Positions 1 through 11,173 of a stretch of DNA of 64,000 bases are shown one piece after another. Both the position numbers and the translations under genes were made by a program. The stretch is taken from assembly GCA_029844215.1 (NCBI GenBank), contig CM056721.1, positions 57,081,815-57,145,814 on the forward strand, read 5' to 3'. Every line of letters starts with the position of its first letter. The stretch's first letter is position 1. Source of the stretch: Przewalskia tangutica (taxonomy: Eukaryota > Streptophyta > Magnoliopsida > Solanales > Solanaceae). The notes under the pieces were generated by a model, which saw only the letters and a list, made by a program, of their open reading frames with translations, ran no database searches and had not been told where the DNA came from.

Positions 1-681
1 CGCAGGCGGGATCTAGTGTTCAGGTACACATATGGGTGTTATTTTACATCATGGATTACCGGCAGTGAGGAAGGAGTTCCACGGGCATGATTGATATTGT
101 GGGGGTGAGACCCATGGTTGTATGTGAGTAATGTTTTTTAGGGCATGCGTCCCTGACTTGACATCACTGTTTATATATTGTGAAATGGTCTTGTAAAAGG
201 ATGAAATGTGATTTCATTACAGTACTTTCAATTTCACATACTTGGTACCTGTTGTAATGACCTCCTTCGGGGGGTTGTGTTCATGCCGCAGGTAGAGGTA
301 CACCGATTGTTGATCCTCGCTCATAGGATCACGGTTCTGCGTATTTGGGAAGCTCCATTTATCCGGAGGCTTATCTTTTGGTATGGTTCCCTGTCATTGT
401 AAGTACTTGTACATTCAGGGGTATGACGGGGCCCTGTCCCGTCATTGTTGTTATATCAAACTCTTAGAGGTCTGTAGTCCTGTTGTGAGTTGGGCTTGTA
501 AAGGATGTAACTGTTCGGGTTTTGATATATATGCAGAAAGGTGACCATTTTGGTTAGCCTGTTTCTTATTTTATATTGTTCCATGTCTATGAGTTTTATT
601 CCGCTGATTTTTCTCTGATGTATTATCACTAGGGTGCCCGGGGTAAGACACCAGTTGCGGGCCCGAGGTCGGGTCGTGACA
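1..681 (+). repeat. 3' part of a 5' LTR (left element, left-truncated by window)
   Basis: The segment ends with GGGTCGTGACA at 681, directly followed by AAAG and the primer-binding site, so this is the end of a 5' LTR. It contains the LTR 3'-half landmarks shared by all copies in the window: hairpins around 270-291, 311-330, 349-371 and 424-444, then a short inverted repeat GGTGCC/GGCACC-like near the end. The beginning lies outside the window. Confidence 0.9.
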
Positions 682-685
682 AAAG

Positions 686-697
686 TGGTATCAGAGC
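686..697 (+). other. Primer-binding site, initiator-Met tRNA type
   Basis: TGGTATCAGAGC lies four bases (AAAG) after the LTR end and is the standard plant iMet-tRNA primer-binding sequence for minus-strand priming. It is intact here and in Z, but altered at its CAG in U, V, W and Y. Confidence 0.95.
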
Positions 698-740
698 AGT
701 TAATCCTCGGAAAGTGTCTACAGACCGTATCTAGTAGAGT

Positions 741-780
741 CCTGATTATCGGCGTGTTGTGCACCATACCTATAATCAGG
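741..780 (+). other. Leader stem-loop with GTGCAC loop
   Basis: CCTGATTAT (741-749) is complementary to ATAATCAGG (772-780). The loop exposes the self-complementary hexamer GTGCAC at 759-764. The same structure follows the PBS in U, V, W and Z, and in a weaker form in Y. Its position between PBS and gag suggests an RNA dimerisation or packaging signal. That role is inferred. Confidence 0.6.
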
Positions 781-887
781 AGGCTACAGGATATTTAGGA
801 TTGGTTTCCATTCTTCTAACTCTGAGATCGTGCGATAGAGCTGTGTTATAAGTTGGACTCCCTCTGACGTATTCTTATGTACCAGTT

Positions 888-2121
888 ATGCCTCCACGCA
901 AGGCAACCAGGGCCCAGAATGGCAAGACAGTAGAGGGAGCTGCTAGTAGAACATAGAAGGTTACGAGGGCACATGCCCAGTCTTTACCTGGGGTAGTGCT
1001 TCAGACGGCGAGTTCTACGACGCCGCCAGCCCCAGGAGAGTTTAGAGTAGCAGCGGTCTCTACTGAGGCCACAGTACCTGAGCCTCTAGTCCCACGACCA
1101 GGAACAGAGAATATGGGTTACAAGGAGATGACCCAGTTACTAGCTAGTATTGTGGCGAGGCATGAGGACAGACGGGAGCCGGTAGCACCGGTGGCGCACC
1201 CCAGAACCGATAGTTTGAGGCTTCGAGACTTCTTGAGTTGCTGTCCACCAGAGTTCTATGGATCGAGAACGGAGGAAGATCCTCAGGAGTTTATTCGACA
1301 GTTGTAGCGGATCATAAAGGTGATCAAGGTCTCAGAGGCATATTCAGTGGTATTGGGTTCTCATCGGCTGCGTGATATTGCGATCAATCTGTATGATTCA
1401 TGGAAGCGTCGGGAGCATGCGGTTCAGTGGTGGACGAGTTCTCAGAGGCATTTCTTAACTACTTCTTGCCTCTACAGATGAGGAGAGCCCGGGTGGATAG
1501 GGTTTTGATGTTGAGACAGAATGGGCGGACGGTTCGAGAGTACAACATAGAGTTCGACTCATTAGCTCGGTATGGCCCCACTCTAGTGTTCCAGATAGAG
1601 TGCACCGATATGTCACGAGACTTGATGATTATCTAGCAGAGGGTTGTACGGGAGTAGCTCTTCAGTCGGACATTGACATTGCCCGCATACAGGCTTATAC
1701 GAGGCGAGAACGTAGAGTCGTGAAATGGCCGAGATCAGCATAAGAGGGCCATGACAGCAGGGTCCTTTTGTAACTTTAGAGGCGGACGCCTCGGCGAGCT
1801 AGTTATGCGCCTCCGCCCGGTCTGGTCCTCCGATCTTGACGTCCCGGTATTCGGAGCAGTCGTGGCTCCAAAGGTTGGGTTTCGGGAGTAAGTGTTTCCC
1901 AGATGAAGCCACCCCTACCTCGGTGTGGCCAGTGTGGTAGCCCCTATGCAGGGGAGTGTCATGGTGTTCAGAGAGCTTGTTTTACCTGCGGCCGGCAGGG
2001 CCATTTTGCGAGGAATTTTCTGACCAGAGGTAGCACAGATGTTAAGACTCATCCTTCGGGATCGGTGGCAGGTTCATCGCCTTCTATAGCTATGCACCTA
2101 GCAAGGCAGGATTATGATTAG
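888..2121 (+). pseudogene. gag: Broken gag of left element
   Basis: Gag would coat the RNA and form the particle. The ATG at 888 opens with a basic MPPRKATRAQ-type N-terminus, followed by an in-frame stop at 954-956. The frame continues through 996-1307 (includes LRDFLSCCPPEFYG and EDPQEFIRQL) to a second stop. It then shifts to 1400-1636, where the retrotransposon Gag core is seen (FSEAFLNYFLPLQMRRARVD, REYNIEFDSLARY). A further shift leads to 1903-2121 with the zinc knuckle CFTCGRQGHFARN, where the final Cys of CX2CX4HX4C is replaced by Phe. Stops, shifts and the lost ligand make it non-functional. No protease or polymerase follows. Confidence 0.85.
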
Positions 2122-3058
2122 AGCGACAAAGGGAAAGTAAAGCAATAGTTACAGGTATATCTTTAACCCTTTTTGAGACTAGTATGCGTTGATAAGATGG
2201 TTACATGTTAAGTGTTATGTACGGGTAGTTTTGTGTAAATTGTGATTTAGAAAGCCTGGTTAGTAAAAAGGGTAAGTTTGGGGACATGGAAATTGTGAGC
2301 CTTAGAATATTGATAACCATGGAAGACTTTACGGTTGATCTTGGTTGGAGTACATATTATACGTGGAGTATATTAGTATGATAAGTCCATGAGTGGTGTG
2401 AAATGAAAGTGGGTAGTTAAGCTAAGTAGACCACTAGGCTTTCATGACTTGAATAGTGAGATGTGTTCCGGACAAGGAATGATAAGCTAGTGCCTAAATG
2501 GGTCGGGTCGAGGGCTAATCGCGGGTCAACCCGCAACCCGGAATGAAGTGGGGTCGGTTTAAGGTGGTCCGGCTGGGTGATAGGGTCGCGAAGGTGCAAG
2601 GCCCAAGTTTAGGTAACCATTGTACGAGATCGTAAACGCGTTCGACCAGAACCGGGTCGTGAAGGCCGATAATGGCCTCAAAGGAAATTGAAGCTAGTAA
2701 TGACCAAGTTTGGTGGTAGTAACCCCAAGGTTTTGAAAACTGAAGCGATGACTGAAATGTGGTACGTGTACTAGAAATAGTTCGGGTGTACGAGAAGGGT
2801 CGACGAGTAAGAAAAGAAGCGAACATGTGTTAAATGAATGGAAGTGATTATTTACGTGAAGTGAAGGTGCGAAGAGAGTATCCTTTAGACCATGGGTGGG
2901 AGCAAATAGTGATGTTATACACGTTAGAGGTGATTCCTCGTTGGCTTGGATTTAAGTATTGCGCGTGTGTTATATTATGGCCATATGTGGCATAATTGGT
3001 TTTGTAAGTATAGTAGTGAAGACTATACCGACGCATGTGTGTTTGGAGACTTAGAAGG
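2122..3058 (+). mobile_element. Noncoding spacer of gag-only element
   Basis: This sits between gag and the polypurine tract, where pol would be in an autonomous element. I see no pol motifs in any frame. Equivalent sequence occurs in the right arm, U, W and Z, including a GCGGGT-CA-ACCCGC hairpin near 2520 and a stretch starting near 2160 with an AACCCT core. It looks like the body of a TR-GAG-type non-autonomous retrotransposon. Confidence 0.7.
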
Positions 3059-3093
3059 AACATTCGGAACGAATGTTTCTAAGGGGGGAAGAA
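3059..3093 (+). other. Pre-PPT hairpin and polypurine tract
   Basis: AACATTCG (3059-3066) and CGAATGTT (3070-3077) form a perfect 8-bp stem with a 3-nt loop. The purine tract AAGGGGGGAAGAA (3081-3093) follows and directly abuts the 3' LTR at 3094. The tract is the expected plus-strand primer. The hairpin is present in all eight PPT-bearing elements here. Confidence 0.85.
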
Positions 3094-3311
3094 TGTTACA
3101 CCCCGTAGTTCTATAGTATGTATGTGAGGACGTACGTACGAGAATGTAACACTAAGTACGAAAGGGAAGAAAATTTTGAATTTCCGACGGAAAATATTCC
3201 GAACCTCATGAAGGAAAAAGGTTTATTATTGGGAATTGGATTCTAAATTTTGGTATTTGGACTTCTGGGAATATAATATAATTATGGATTTTATTTTTCG
3301 GAATTGATCAC

Positions 3312-3525
3312 GTGGGGCCCACGGGAGAAATTTACGGTTTTGTGGGGCCCACATTATTTTTGAGATTTTGGCCATTATGGATGTTTTAGGGAGATGAAAA
3401 TATTTTGGATGAATAGGAGGGCGACACATGTCACCCCATGTGACCCCTTGGCAGAAATCATGTGGACAAGTGGACAAGCCAAGTGGCTTTAGATATTTGT
3501 TGGACAAGTGGCTTGTGGGGCCCAC
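3312..3525 (+). promoter_or_regulatory. Three GTGGGGCCCAC sites (TCP-like) in U3
   Basis: Copies lie at 3312-3322, 3342-3352 and 3515-3525. The first two are exactly 30 bp apart. The sequence contains GTGGGNCC and GGNCCCAC, the published consensus for class I TCP transcription factors. The same 30-bp pair recurs in inverted orientation at 5133/5163 and on + at 61820/61850. Function is inferred from motif match only. Confidence 0.45.
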
Positions 3526-3583
3526 ACACAAGTGTCCACAATCTCATCCACACATTTGTTTTCATCCTAGCCCTTGGTTGCCT

Positions 3584-3591
3584 TATATATA
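3584..3591 (+). promoter_or_regulatory. Candidate LTR TATA box
   Basis: TATATATA occurs about 490 bp into the LTR. The homologous position in the other subfamilies carries TATATAA or TATAAAT, followed by a conserved stretch resembling a transcription start region. Confidence 0.55.
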
Positions 3592-4208
3592 CACACCTTG
3601 GGGATGAAGTCTTCAACACTTAGATTAATTTCAAGAACAATACTCCCTCCCTTTCCTTGTGCTCTCGGCCATGGCCTCTATCATTGACCAAATATTGTCC
3701 AAAAATACTTAAACTCTTAAGTGTTCTTACTTGATGTGTTAGGAAGGTTATTAACCATGTGTTAGACAAGATTTCACACCCCTAGCCTAAAAACCCTTCC
3801 TTGGCCGAAACTTGCTAGTTTGAAGCCTTTAGTGTTCTTCACTTTTTGAAGTTGGATCTTGAAGAAGAGTTGGTTAGGAGCTTCTAAGGGTTGATTGGAG
3901 CGGATTGGAACGTAAGGAATAGGAGCTAAATGTGCTACTGATCGACTTTTAGTTCTTGGATTATTTTGGGCTCTTTGAGGTAATGAACTTTGTCCTCCTT
4001 GTGAAGTTGGATATTATATATGTTGGTTGTATATAAATAAATATGTGGTACATGGAAGGAAGATGGAAAGGATTTGGACCTTGTTAAGTTTCTAAAATCA
4101 AGAAATTGGCATGCTAGCCATTAAAATGGTAAAAACGTACCTATTACCTATTGACAGTTAATAACAATGTTATTATAACTTATATAAAGATTGAAATATA
4201 AGTTGGAA

Positions 4209-4448
4209 TGTTACACCCCGAAATTACAGGACATGTTTATGAGAACGTACGTAAGAACTCAAATGTTAAGATACGAGACTAGTAAAAATTTATCGGGATT
4301 ATGGAAATGTCGGGAAACAAAATATTGCGACAAACGGGAGGGTGACACGTGTCACCCCCCTTAGATGGTCATGGTCGAATAAGACCATGGGTGTTATGGT
4401 TATTTGACCAATGTTAAGATGATCAAGTCTTGCTAGGAATTGAGCTTG
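4209..4448 (+). repeat. LTR 5' end fragment, + strand
   Basis: It starts TGTTACACCCCG within the host LTR (after AGTTGGAA). It holds the U3 palindrome GGGTGACACGTGTCACCC at 4340-4357. About 240 bp in, it switches abruptly to LTR sequence of the opposite strand at about 4449. The join is exact to within a few bases. Confidence 0.75.
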
Positions 4449-5391
4449 TAGGGGGACATAGATCATTACCTCGATAAGCCCAAAATTATCCAAGATTAAT
4501 AAGTCGATCCTGAGCAACGATTAGCTCCAAATTCCTTACGTTCCAACCCGCTCCAAGCAACCCTTAGAATCTCCTAACCAACTCCTCTTCAAGATCTAAC
4601 TCCAAAAAGTGAAGAACACCTTAGGCTCAAATAGGGCAACTTTCGGCCAAGGCAACATTTCTAGGCTAGGGGTGTGAAATCTTTTCCAACTCTTGGTACA
4701 CAATCTTCCTAACACCCTAAGGAAGAACACTTATAAGTCTAAGGATTTTTGGACAACAATTTGGTCAAGAACTAAGGCCAAAACCGAGAGCACTACAAGG
4801 GAAGGGAGGGAATTTTCAAGACTTGGAAACTCTCAAAGTGATGGATGAATAAGTCTTGCACTCAAGGGGTATTTATAGAGAAATCAAAGGCCAAGATCAA
4901 GGCAAGTGTGTGGTCTAGATTGGGACATGTGTGTGTGGGTCCCACCCTCCAAGTGTCCACACAAAAAACAAGACAAGTGGCTAGACACTTGGCAAGCCAT
5001 TTCGGCCAAGGCCACTTGTCCACACCTAATCGGCCAACATGGCCACATGGGGGTGACACGTGTCGCCCCCTACTCGTCCAAAATATTTCATCTCCCGAAA
5101 ATATCCAAAATATCGAAAATCTTGAAAACAAAGTGGGCCCCACAAAACCGTAAATTTTCCCCGTGGGCCCCACGGGACCAATTCCGGAAATAAAATTCCA
5201 TAATTCTAATATAATCCAGGAAGTCCAAATACCAAATCTGAGAATCCAATTCCCATTAACGAACCTTTTTCCTTCACAAAAACCGGAAACTTTTCCGTCG
5301 AAAAATCACATCTTTCTTCCTTTCCAATATTACTGTCGTATCCTCGTACGTACGTCCTCACATACATACCCTGGAACTACGGGGTGTAACA
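4449..5391 (-). repeat. LTR 5' part fragment, - strand
   Basis: In antisense orientation it covers the LTR start (ends CGGGGTGTAACA at 5391) through the conserved GAGGTAATGATC segment. A minus-strand TATA element (plus-strand ATTTATA) lies at 4871-4877. TCP-like sites lie at 5133-5143 and 5163-5173. With 4209-4448 it gives a unit bounded by inverted TGTTACACC ends. Confidence 0.8.
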
Positions 5392-6389
5392 TAAATACAA
5401 TTCAATTCTTTATAATCATCCTTCCAATATATCTTATACTCAATTCTAAACTACTACAATATGTAATATCCAATTACAATAGGGGGACAAAGATCATTAC
5501 CTCGATAAGCCCAAAATTATCCAAGATTAATAAGTCGATCCTGAGCAACGCTTAGCTCCAATTCCTTACGCTCCAACCCGCTCCAAGAAACCCTTAGAAG
5601 TTTCTAAACAACTTCTCTTAACACTTCAACCAACTATGAAGATTTTCCTAGGGTTCATTTATGCGACTATTGGAATAAAGTAGTATTTCAGGGCTCTTAT
5701 GTTGAGATTACTTTAGAATACTACTAGGGATATTTGGCTAAGGTATTTGGGATAATAACAACACTTGAAGAAATTCTTACACAAGAGGGGGAGTTGGACG
5801 AGAACACCTAAGGGGAGGGAGTATAATTTTTTGCCTTGGAAACTATCTAAGTGGATGAATAAAGTCTTGCAAACAAGGGGGTATTTATAGGCCAACCAAT
5901 GGCTAGGATTAAAGCAAGTGTAAGGTGAGGATTGGGGACATGTGTGTAAGGATTCTACCAACCATATGTCCACCACAAAAATGGAACAAGTGGCTTGCCA
6001 CTTGTCCACCACAAAACGTCAGTGCCACAATTTTGGCCATAGGGCGTAGAGTGCCATGTGTCGCCCTCCTACTCGTCCAAAATATTTCATCTTCCGAAAA
6101 TATCCGTAATGCCAAAATCTCTAAACCAAAGTGGGCCCTTCAAAACCGTAAATTTCTCCCGTGGGCCCCGCGTGACCAATTCCGGAAATAAAATTCCATA
6201 ATTCTCTAATATTCCAAAAAGTCCGAATACCAAATCTGGGAATCCAATTCCCTTTAATGAACCTTTTTCCTTCACAAAATCCGGAAACTTTTCCGTCGAA
6301 AAATCACATCTTTCTTCCTTTTTAATTTAAATATCGTATTCTCGTACGTACGTCCTCACATACATACCCTGGAACTACGGGGTGTAACA
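5392..6389 (-). repeat. 3' LTR of right-arm element, 5' part only
   Basis: An antisense LTR ending GGGGTGTAACA at 6389 is directly followed by the reverse complement of a polypurine tract. A minus-strand TATA (ATTTATA on +) lies at 5883-5889. The LTR is cut at 5392. It belongs to a slightly different LTR subfamily from 3094-4208, so the two arms come from related but separate elements. Confidence 0.85.
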
Positions 6390-7369
6390 TTCTTCCCCCC
6401 TTAGAAACATTCGTCCCGAATGTTCCTTCTAAGTCTCAAAACATACATGCGTCGGTATAGTCTTCACTACTATACCTACCAAACCAATCATGCCACCAAT
6501 GGCCATAGTATAACATACGCGCAAAAACTCAAATCCAAGCCAACGATAAATCACCTCTAACGTGCATAACATCACTATAAGCTCCCACTCAAGGTCTAAA
6601 GGATACTCTCTTTGCATCTTCACTTCACAAAAATGATCACAACCATTCACTTAACACACGTTCGTTTTTTTTTTCTACTCGTCGTAACCTTCTCGTATAC
6701 CCGAACTCTTTCTATTACACGTACCATATTTCAGTCATCGCTTCTGCTTTCGAACTCTTGGGGTTTCTACTATCCAACTTGGTCACCTTACTAGCTTCGA
6801 TTTCCTCTAAGGTCATTCCCGGCCTTCACGATCCGATTCTGGTCGAACGCATCCACGAACTCGTACAACGGTTACCTAAACTTGGGCCTTGCACCCTCGT
6901 GACCTCATCACCTAGAGGGACTACCTCAAATTTACCTCACTTCATTCTGGGTTGCGGGTTGACCCACAATCTGGCTTCAACTCGACCCATTATCGCGCCA
7001 AACTCTCTCGTTCCCCGATCCGGAACAATCTTACTAATTCACGTCATGAAAGCTACCACTTCTATCTCAAACTACCCATGGAATTATCACACAAATACTC
7101 CACGTATACTATGCACTCCGACAAAGACTACCCGTAAAATCTTTTACTCAAGACGGCCTTACATCTAAGGTCTCAACTGTTATAAATTCTAAGGCTCAAA
7201 ATTTCCTCATCCCCAGACTTACCCTTTTCACTAACCAGGCTTCTAAATCATATTTTATCACCATGCCATCCGAACATAACACTTAACACATCATCATAAC
7301 ATCAATACAAACTAGTCTCTAGAGGGTTAAGGATATACCTGAAAATCAAATAGGCGGTTCAAAGGACCG
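6390..7369 (-). mobile_element. PPT, hairpin and noncoding spacer of right-arm element
   Basis: The reverse-complement polypurine tract begins right at 6390 and the pre-PPT hairpin is at 6406-6424. The rest matches, in reverse complement, the spacer at 2122-3058, including the hairpin of GCGGGT type near 6955. It is visibly diverged from the left copy. No coding capacity is supported. Confidence 0.75.
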
Positions 7370-7809
7370 CTAAAACTGGGAACTTCCACCGCGACCTCTG
7401 TCGTGGCCTGCCGGTGTATGAACATCCTGCCTAGCTATGGAAGGTGAAGAACCCGCAACTGATCCCGTAGTCTGTGCTATCCCACCAGTGCCACCTCTGG
7501 TCGGACAGTCTCTCGCCAAATGGCCCTGTTGGCCGCAAGCATAACAAGCTGTCGAAATAGTACGACACTCCCCAAGATGGGGTCTACCACATCGACCACA
7601 CCGAGGTAGGGGTGGCTCCATCTGGCTAACACCCCTCCTCCCCCGGAAACTCAAGCCCTCGAGCCACGACTGCTCCCGAACATCCCGAACGTCCCAAGAT
7701 CGCGGAGGACCACTCAGATCTTGCGGAGGCGCATAATCGCTCACTTTGGCGGTCCGCCTCGAAAGTTACCAAAGGTCCCTGCTGTCCTGGCCCTCTTATG
7801 CTGATCCTG
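7370..7809 (-). pseudogene. gag: C-terminal gag fragment of right-arm element
   Basis: The minus strand encodes a 124-residue open frame (7744 to 7370) that carries a complete knuckle CYACGQQGHLARDC at 7505-7546 (CX2CX4HX4C, all four ligands present). It is preceded by an additional cysteine-rich LPRCGRCGRPHLGEC segment. Upstream gag is missing because the LTR of X begins at 7810. The best-preserved nucleocapsid knuckle in the window is in this fragment. It is only the nucleic-acid-binding end of Gag. Confidence 0.8.
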
Positions 7810-8868
7810 TGTTATACCCCTTAGTTCCAGAGTATGTATGTGAGGACGTACATACAAATGTATAAGCCCTAATTAGGTTAAGGTTGAAGTTGAGAATTTC
7901 CAACGGAAAAGATTCCGAACCTTGTGAAGAAAATTTTACGTTTTTAATATTTTAACCAATTACGGATTTTTCCGAGAGATGAAATATTTTGGACCAATAG
8001 GAGGGCGACATGTGTCACCCCACATGGGCCCATGTTGGATGATTTTTGTGGACAAGTGGCCAAGTCAAGTGGTCAAAGTCTTGCAAGATATTTGTTGGGC
8101 AAGTGGGCAAGAGGGACCCACACACACACATGTCCCCAATCTACACCATAAACATGCTTCAATCCTAGCCCTTGGTGGTCTTATATAAACACCTCTAGTT
8201 GATGAAAATCTGCCACACTTAGAGCATTTCAAGACTTGAAAAATATTTCCCTCTCCCTTACCTTGTTCTCGTCCAACCCCAATTTGCTTAACCAAACATT
8301 GTCCAATAATTCTTAAACTTCTAAGTGTTCTTCCTTGATGTATTAGGAAGATTAGTAACCAAGAGTTAGACAAGATTTCACACCCTAGCCTCTAAATCAC
8401 CCCCTTGGCCGAGAGTTAGCAAGAATAGAACCTAAGTGTTCTTCACTTGTTTGAGTTGGTTCTTGTATAGAAGTTGGTTAGGAGCTTCTAAGGGTGACTT
8501 GTGGTGGTTTGGAACCTAAAGATTTGGAGCTAAAACTTGCTTAGGAGCGACTTTAAGTCTTGGATATTTTTGGGCTATTTGAGGTAATGAACCTTAACCT
8601 CCTTGTGAAGTTGATTAATATGTATATTGGAAGTATATTATGGAGTATAAGATATGTGGAGTAAGTTGGAAAGATTTGGATCTTGTTAACTTGTTAAAAG
8701 AAGAATTGGCATATTAGCCATCAAAATGGTAAAAATGTATCCATTACTTGCTAAGAAGTTAATAACAAAGTAACTATAACTTATATTAAGATTGGAATAT
8801 AAGTTGGAAGACTAATGAAGTAATTGGATAAGTGAAATTGTAAAAGTTGGCCAAGGACCCCAACTTAA

Positions 8869-9043
8869 GGACTGTATTTACTTTGGACTGTATTTACTTT
8901 GGACTGTATTTACATTGTTGTTGTTAAGGGGAAGATTGTTAATCGCCTTCCGTTTGGGCGTGTGATCCCCTTCTTTTATTATTGTTGTTGTTAAGGGGAA
9001 GATTGTTAATCGCGTTCCGTTTGGGCGTGTGATCCCCTTCTTT
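8869..9043 (+). repeat. Short tandem duplications in X 5' LTR
   Basis: A 17-bp unit (GGACTGTATTTACTTT type) is repeated three times at about 8869-8915. A 67-bp unit starting ATTGTTGTTGTTAAGG follows, duplicated at 8914-8980 and 8981-9043. The same positions in other LTRs carry one copy. Confidence 0.8.
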
Positions 9044-9729
9044 AAATTTCGGAATTATTGCACCTTAAAGATAGTATGTTAATTATGGTTATCGGGCCTT
9101 GAAAGAGATGGAAAAGTGAGTAGAAACGGGGGAAGTGCTGCCCAATTTTCCGTAGAAAAAGAGATCTTACTTAGAAGAATCCTACGTAGAACTAGAAGTT
9201 GATAAGCGTGTTTTGGCTATTATAGGTTGACACTCTGCGCGCGACATATCCGACTTGGCAAGTGGATTTAGCCGAGGAGGTATGTGATTCTTCCTATCCC
9301 TTTGAGCATGATATTTGTGAAATATATATAGTACGGTAGACGTACGTGTGTTAACTAAATTTGATTTCACTTTGATGTCTTTTGACTTGAGTTTTAAATA
9401 ATAAGAATCTTGAATATTTCAAAAAGAGTTATGAATCATTTTTGGAAGAAAAAGTAATACTTGGTTTTAAAAAGCTTAAGTGTTATACTAGCTTTATGGG
9501 AAGTTAGGTATAACGACTTAAGAAAGATAAAAGGAACGGTTATTTGTTTATAAAAGTCTTGTAAAGATTTCTGAAGGTGTGGAAAGATGGTTTGGTAAGT
9601 AAACATGTTATGATGCTACGTGTGTTAGTATCTTGTGACGTTTGTGTAAGGGGGTTTTTCTTGTTGTGCTTATGTTGTTTAACGATAAGCCCGTTGTGCT
9701 GGTATTATATCACTTACCCCCCTGACTTG

Positions 9730-9975
9730 TTACGAGCCGCGGGTTAGCTACCCCCGATGCGAGGAACACCTCACGCGGGTCCATGTGACCTATGCGGAGC
9801 TGCGGGAGTTCCAGGATGATCACTCCGGGTGTTACGCCGGCGAATACCTCACGCGGTCCATGCTACGCGGATCGCGGAGTCCAGTTGATGCCGCGGATTG
9901 CTACCCCGATGGTGAGTACTCACGCGGTCCGGCGGACCTATGTGGGCTACAGAGTCCAGATTAGGCTCGCATAAT
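9730..9975 (+). repeat. GC-rich imperfect repeats (GATGCGAGG / CACGCGGGTCC)
   Basis: Several degenerate units pair a GATGCGAGGAATACCTCA-like phrase with a CGCGGGTCCATG-like phrase. Homologous blocks occur in every long LTR here: 60740-60970 (X 3'), 25255-25480 and 31320-31560 (U), 42540-42770 and 48680-48910 (W), and about 11795-11940 and 19620-19760 (V). Unit numbers and spacing vary. Confidence 0.6.
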
Positions 9976-10402
9976 GATACTACGGGCGATTGGCCTTGCT
10001 TGATCATTAGCGCCTAGAAAAGACCGTTATGTTACATCTACTTTGCTCTTGTTTATCTTTGTGGCACTATGTGCGATTAAATTGGGTTGTTTCGCATATA
10101 TTTGTGAAGTGGTTTTAAAATGTTATAATTTCATTTAAGTACTTTACGCTTCACATACTGTACTGTTAGATCGACTCTCGGCCGCTCACGCCGCAGTAGA
10201 GGTACTGTTGTTGATTCCCGCTCCTAGGATCGCTGCTCGCTGGGAAAGCCCGCTTTCTCGAGGCTTATCTTTTGGGTATGATTTCCCTGTCGCTGTAGAT
10301 TTGTGTACATTCAGGGGTATGGCGGGGCCCTGTCCCGTCATAGTTGTTTACATTCTTAGAGGTCTGTAGTCCTGTTGTAAATTTGGGATGTAACTATTCA
10401 GT

Positions 10403-11173
10403 TTGTCAGTTCCAGTAGTCAGAGAGTTCCCAGATGTGTTTCCAGACGACCTCCCGGGTATCCCTCCTGAGAGGGAGATAGAGTTTTGTAACGATGTCTT
10501 GCTGACACTTACTATATCCATTCAGCCATACAAAATGACACCTGCCGAGTTGAGAGAGTTGAAGGACCAGCTGAGAGATTTGCTGGAGAAGGGCTTCATC
10601 AGGCCTAGTGTTTCTCCCTGGGGAGCGCCGGTATTGTGCGTGAAGAAGAAGGACGGGACGTTGTGCATGTGTGTTGATTACAGGAAGCTGAACAAGGTGA
10701 CTATTAAGAACAGATACCCCCTTCCCAGGATTGATGATTTGTTCGACCAGTTGCAGGGTGCGAGATGTTTCTCCAAGATTGATCTGCGATCGGGCTATCA
10801 TCAGGTGCGAGTTAGAGAGGCGGATGTCCCTAGGACTGCATTCCGGACCCGGTACGGGCACTATGAGTTCCGGGTTATGTCTTTCGGTTTGACCAATGCT
10901 CCAGCTGTATTTATGGATTTGATGAACCGAGTGTTCAAGCCATTTTTGGATACGGTGGTGATAGTATTCATTGATGACATCTTGGTTTATTCCCGCCAGA
11001 GCGAGAGCACGCGAGCATTTGAGCGATCTTGGCCGAGTTCTCCAGACCAGCTTGTACGCCAAGTTTTCCAAATGTGAGTTTTGGTTGGCTTCGGTGGCTT
11101 TTCTCGGGCACATTATCGGGGCCGATGGTATTCAGGTGGATACGGCCAAGATCGAGGCGATCGGGAGTTGGGT
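10403..11173 (+). pseudogene. pol: RT N-terminal part of X pol
   Basis: Reverse transcriptase would copy element RNA into DNA. The open frame 10403-11077 shows the PR-RT linker (REFPDVFPDDLPGIPP) and RT motifs in order: KGFIRPSVSPWGAPVL, VDYRKLNKVTIKNRYPLPRI, FSKIDLRSGYHQVR, FRVMSFGLTNAPA, and the catalytic box FIDDILVYS (FIDD at 10967-10978). A frameshift near 11000 follows in a CAG-rich stretch. The thumb region then continues in another frame (LYAKFSKCEFWLASVAFLGH) until V interrupts it at 11174. The upstream side is an abrupt fusion to LTR sequence; the first ATG is not a natural start. Confidence 0.9.

Larger units (their letters stand above)
3094..4208 (+). repeat. 3' LTR of left element, 5' part only
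   Basis: It starts TGTTACACCCCGTAG immediately after the polypurine tract. It holds the U3 palindrome GGCGACA..TGTCACCCC-like near 3418, three GTGGGGCCCAC sites, and a TATA-like TATATATA. It runs through the conserved GGGCTCTTTGAGGTAATG segment near 3970 and breaks off at 4208, where another TGTTACACC end begins. The remaining LTR is not seen on this side. Confidence 0.85.
7810..10402 (+). repeat. 5' LTR of X, 3' end deleted
   Basis: It starts TGTTATACCCC, with palindrome-like GAGGGCGACATGTGTCACCC near 8001 and TATATAA at 8182-8188. The conserved TTTGAGGTAATG segment lies near 8580 and a GC-rich Dde-like repeat block near 9730-9975. Hairpins CGTTCATG.., GATCCT.. and GGCGGGG.. lie at about 10180-10340. 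It breaks off at about 10402, about 170 bp short of the usual LTR end, and joins pol. Confidence 0.85.

Noticed and set aside
686..697. A tRNA gene fragment
   Set aside because: Only the 12-base PBS matches the tRNA 3' end; no cloverleaf is present.
4209..5391. A TIR DNA transposon with TGTTACACC ends
   Set aside because: Both halves are LTR 5' ends of the local Gypsy family, no transposase is present, and the flanks show no target duplication.
10406..11113. A 235-residue open frame opposite the RT of X
   Set aside because: It is the antisense shadow of conserved RT codons, with no domain and no homologue among the other copies.
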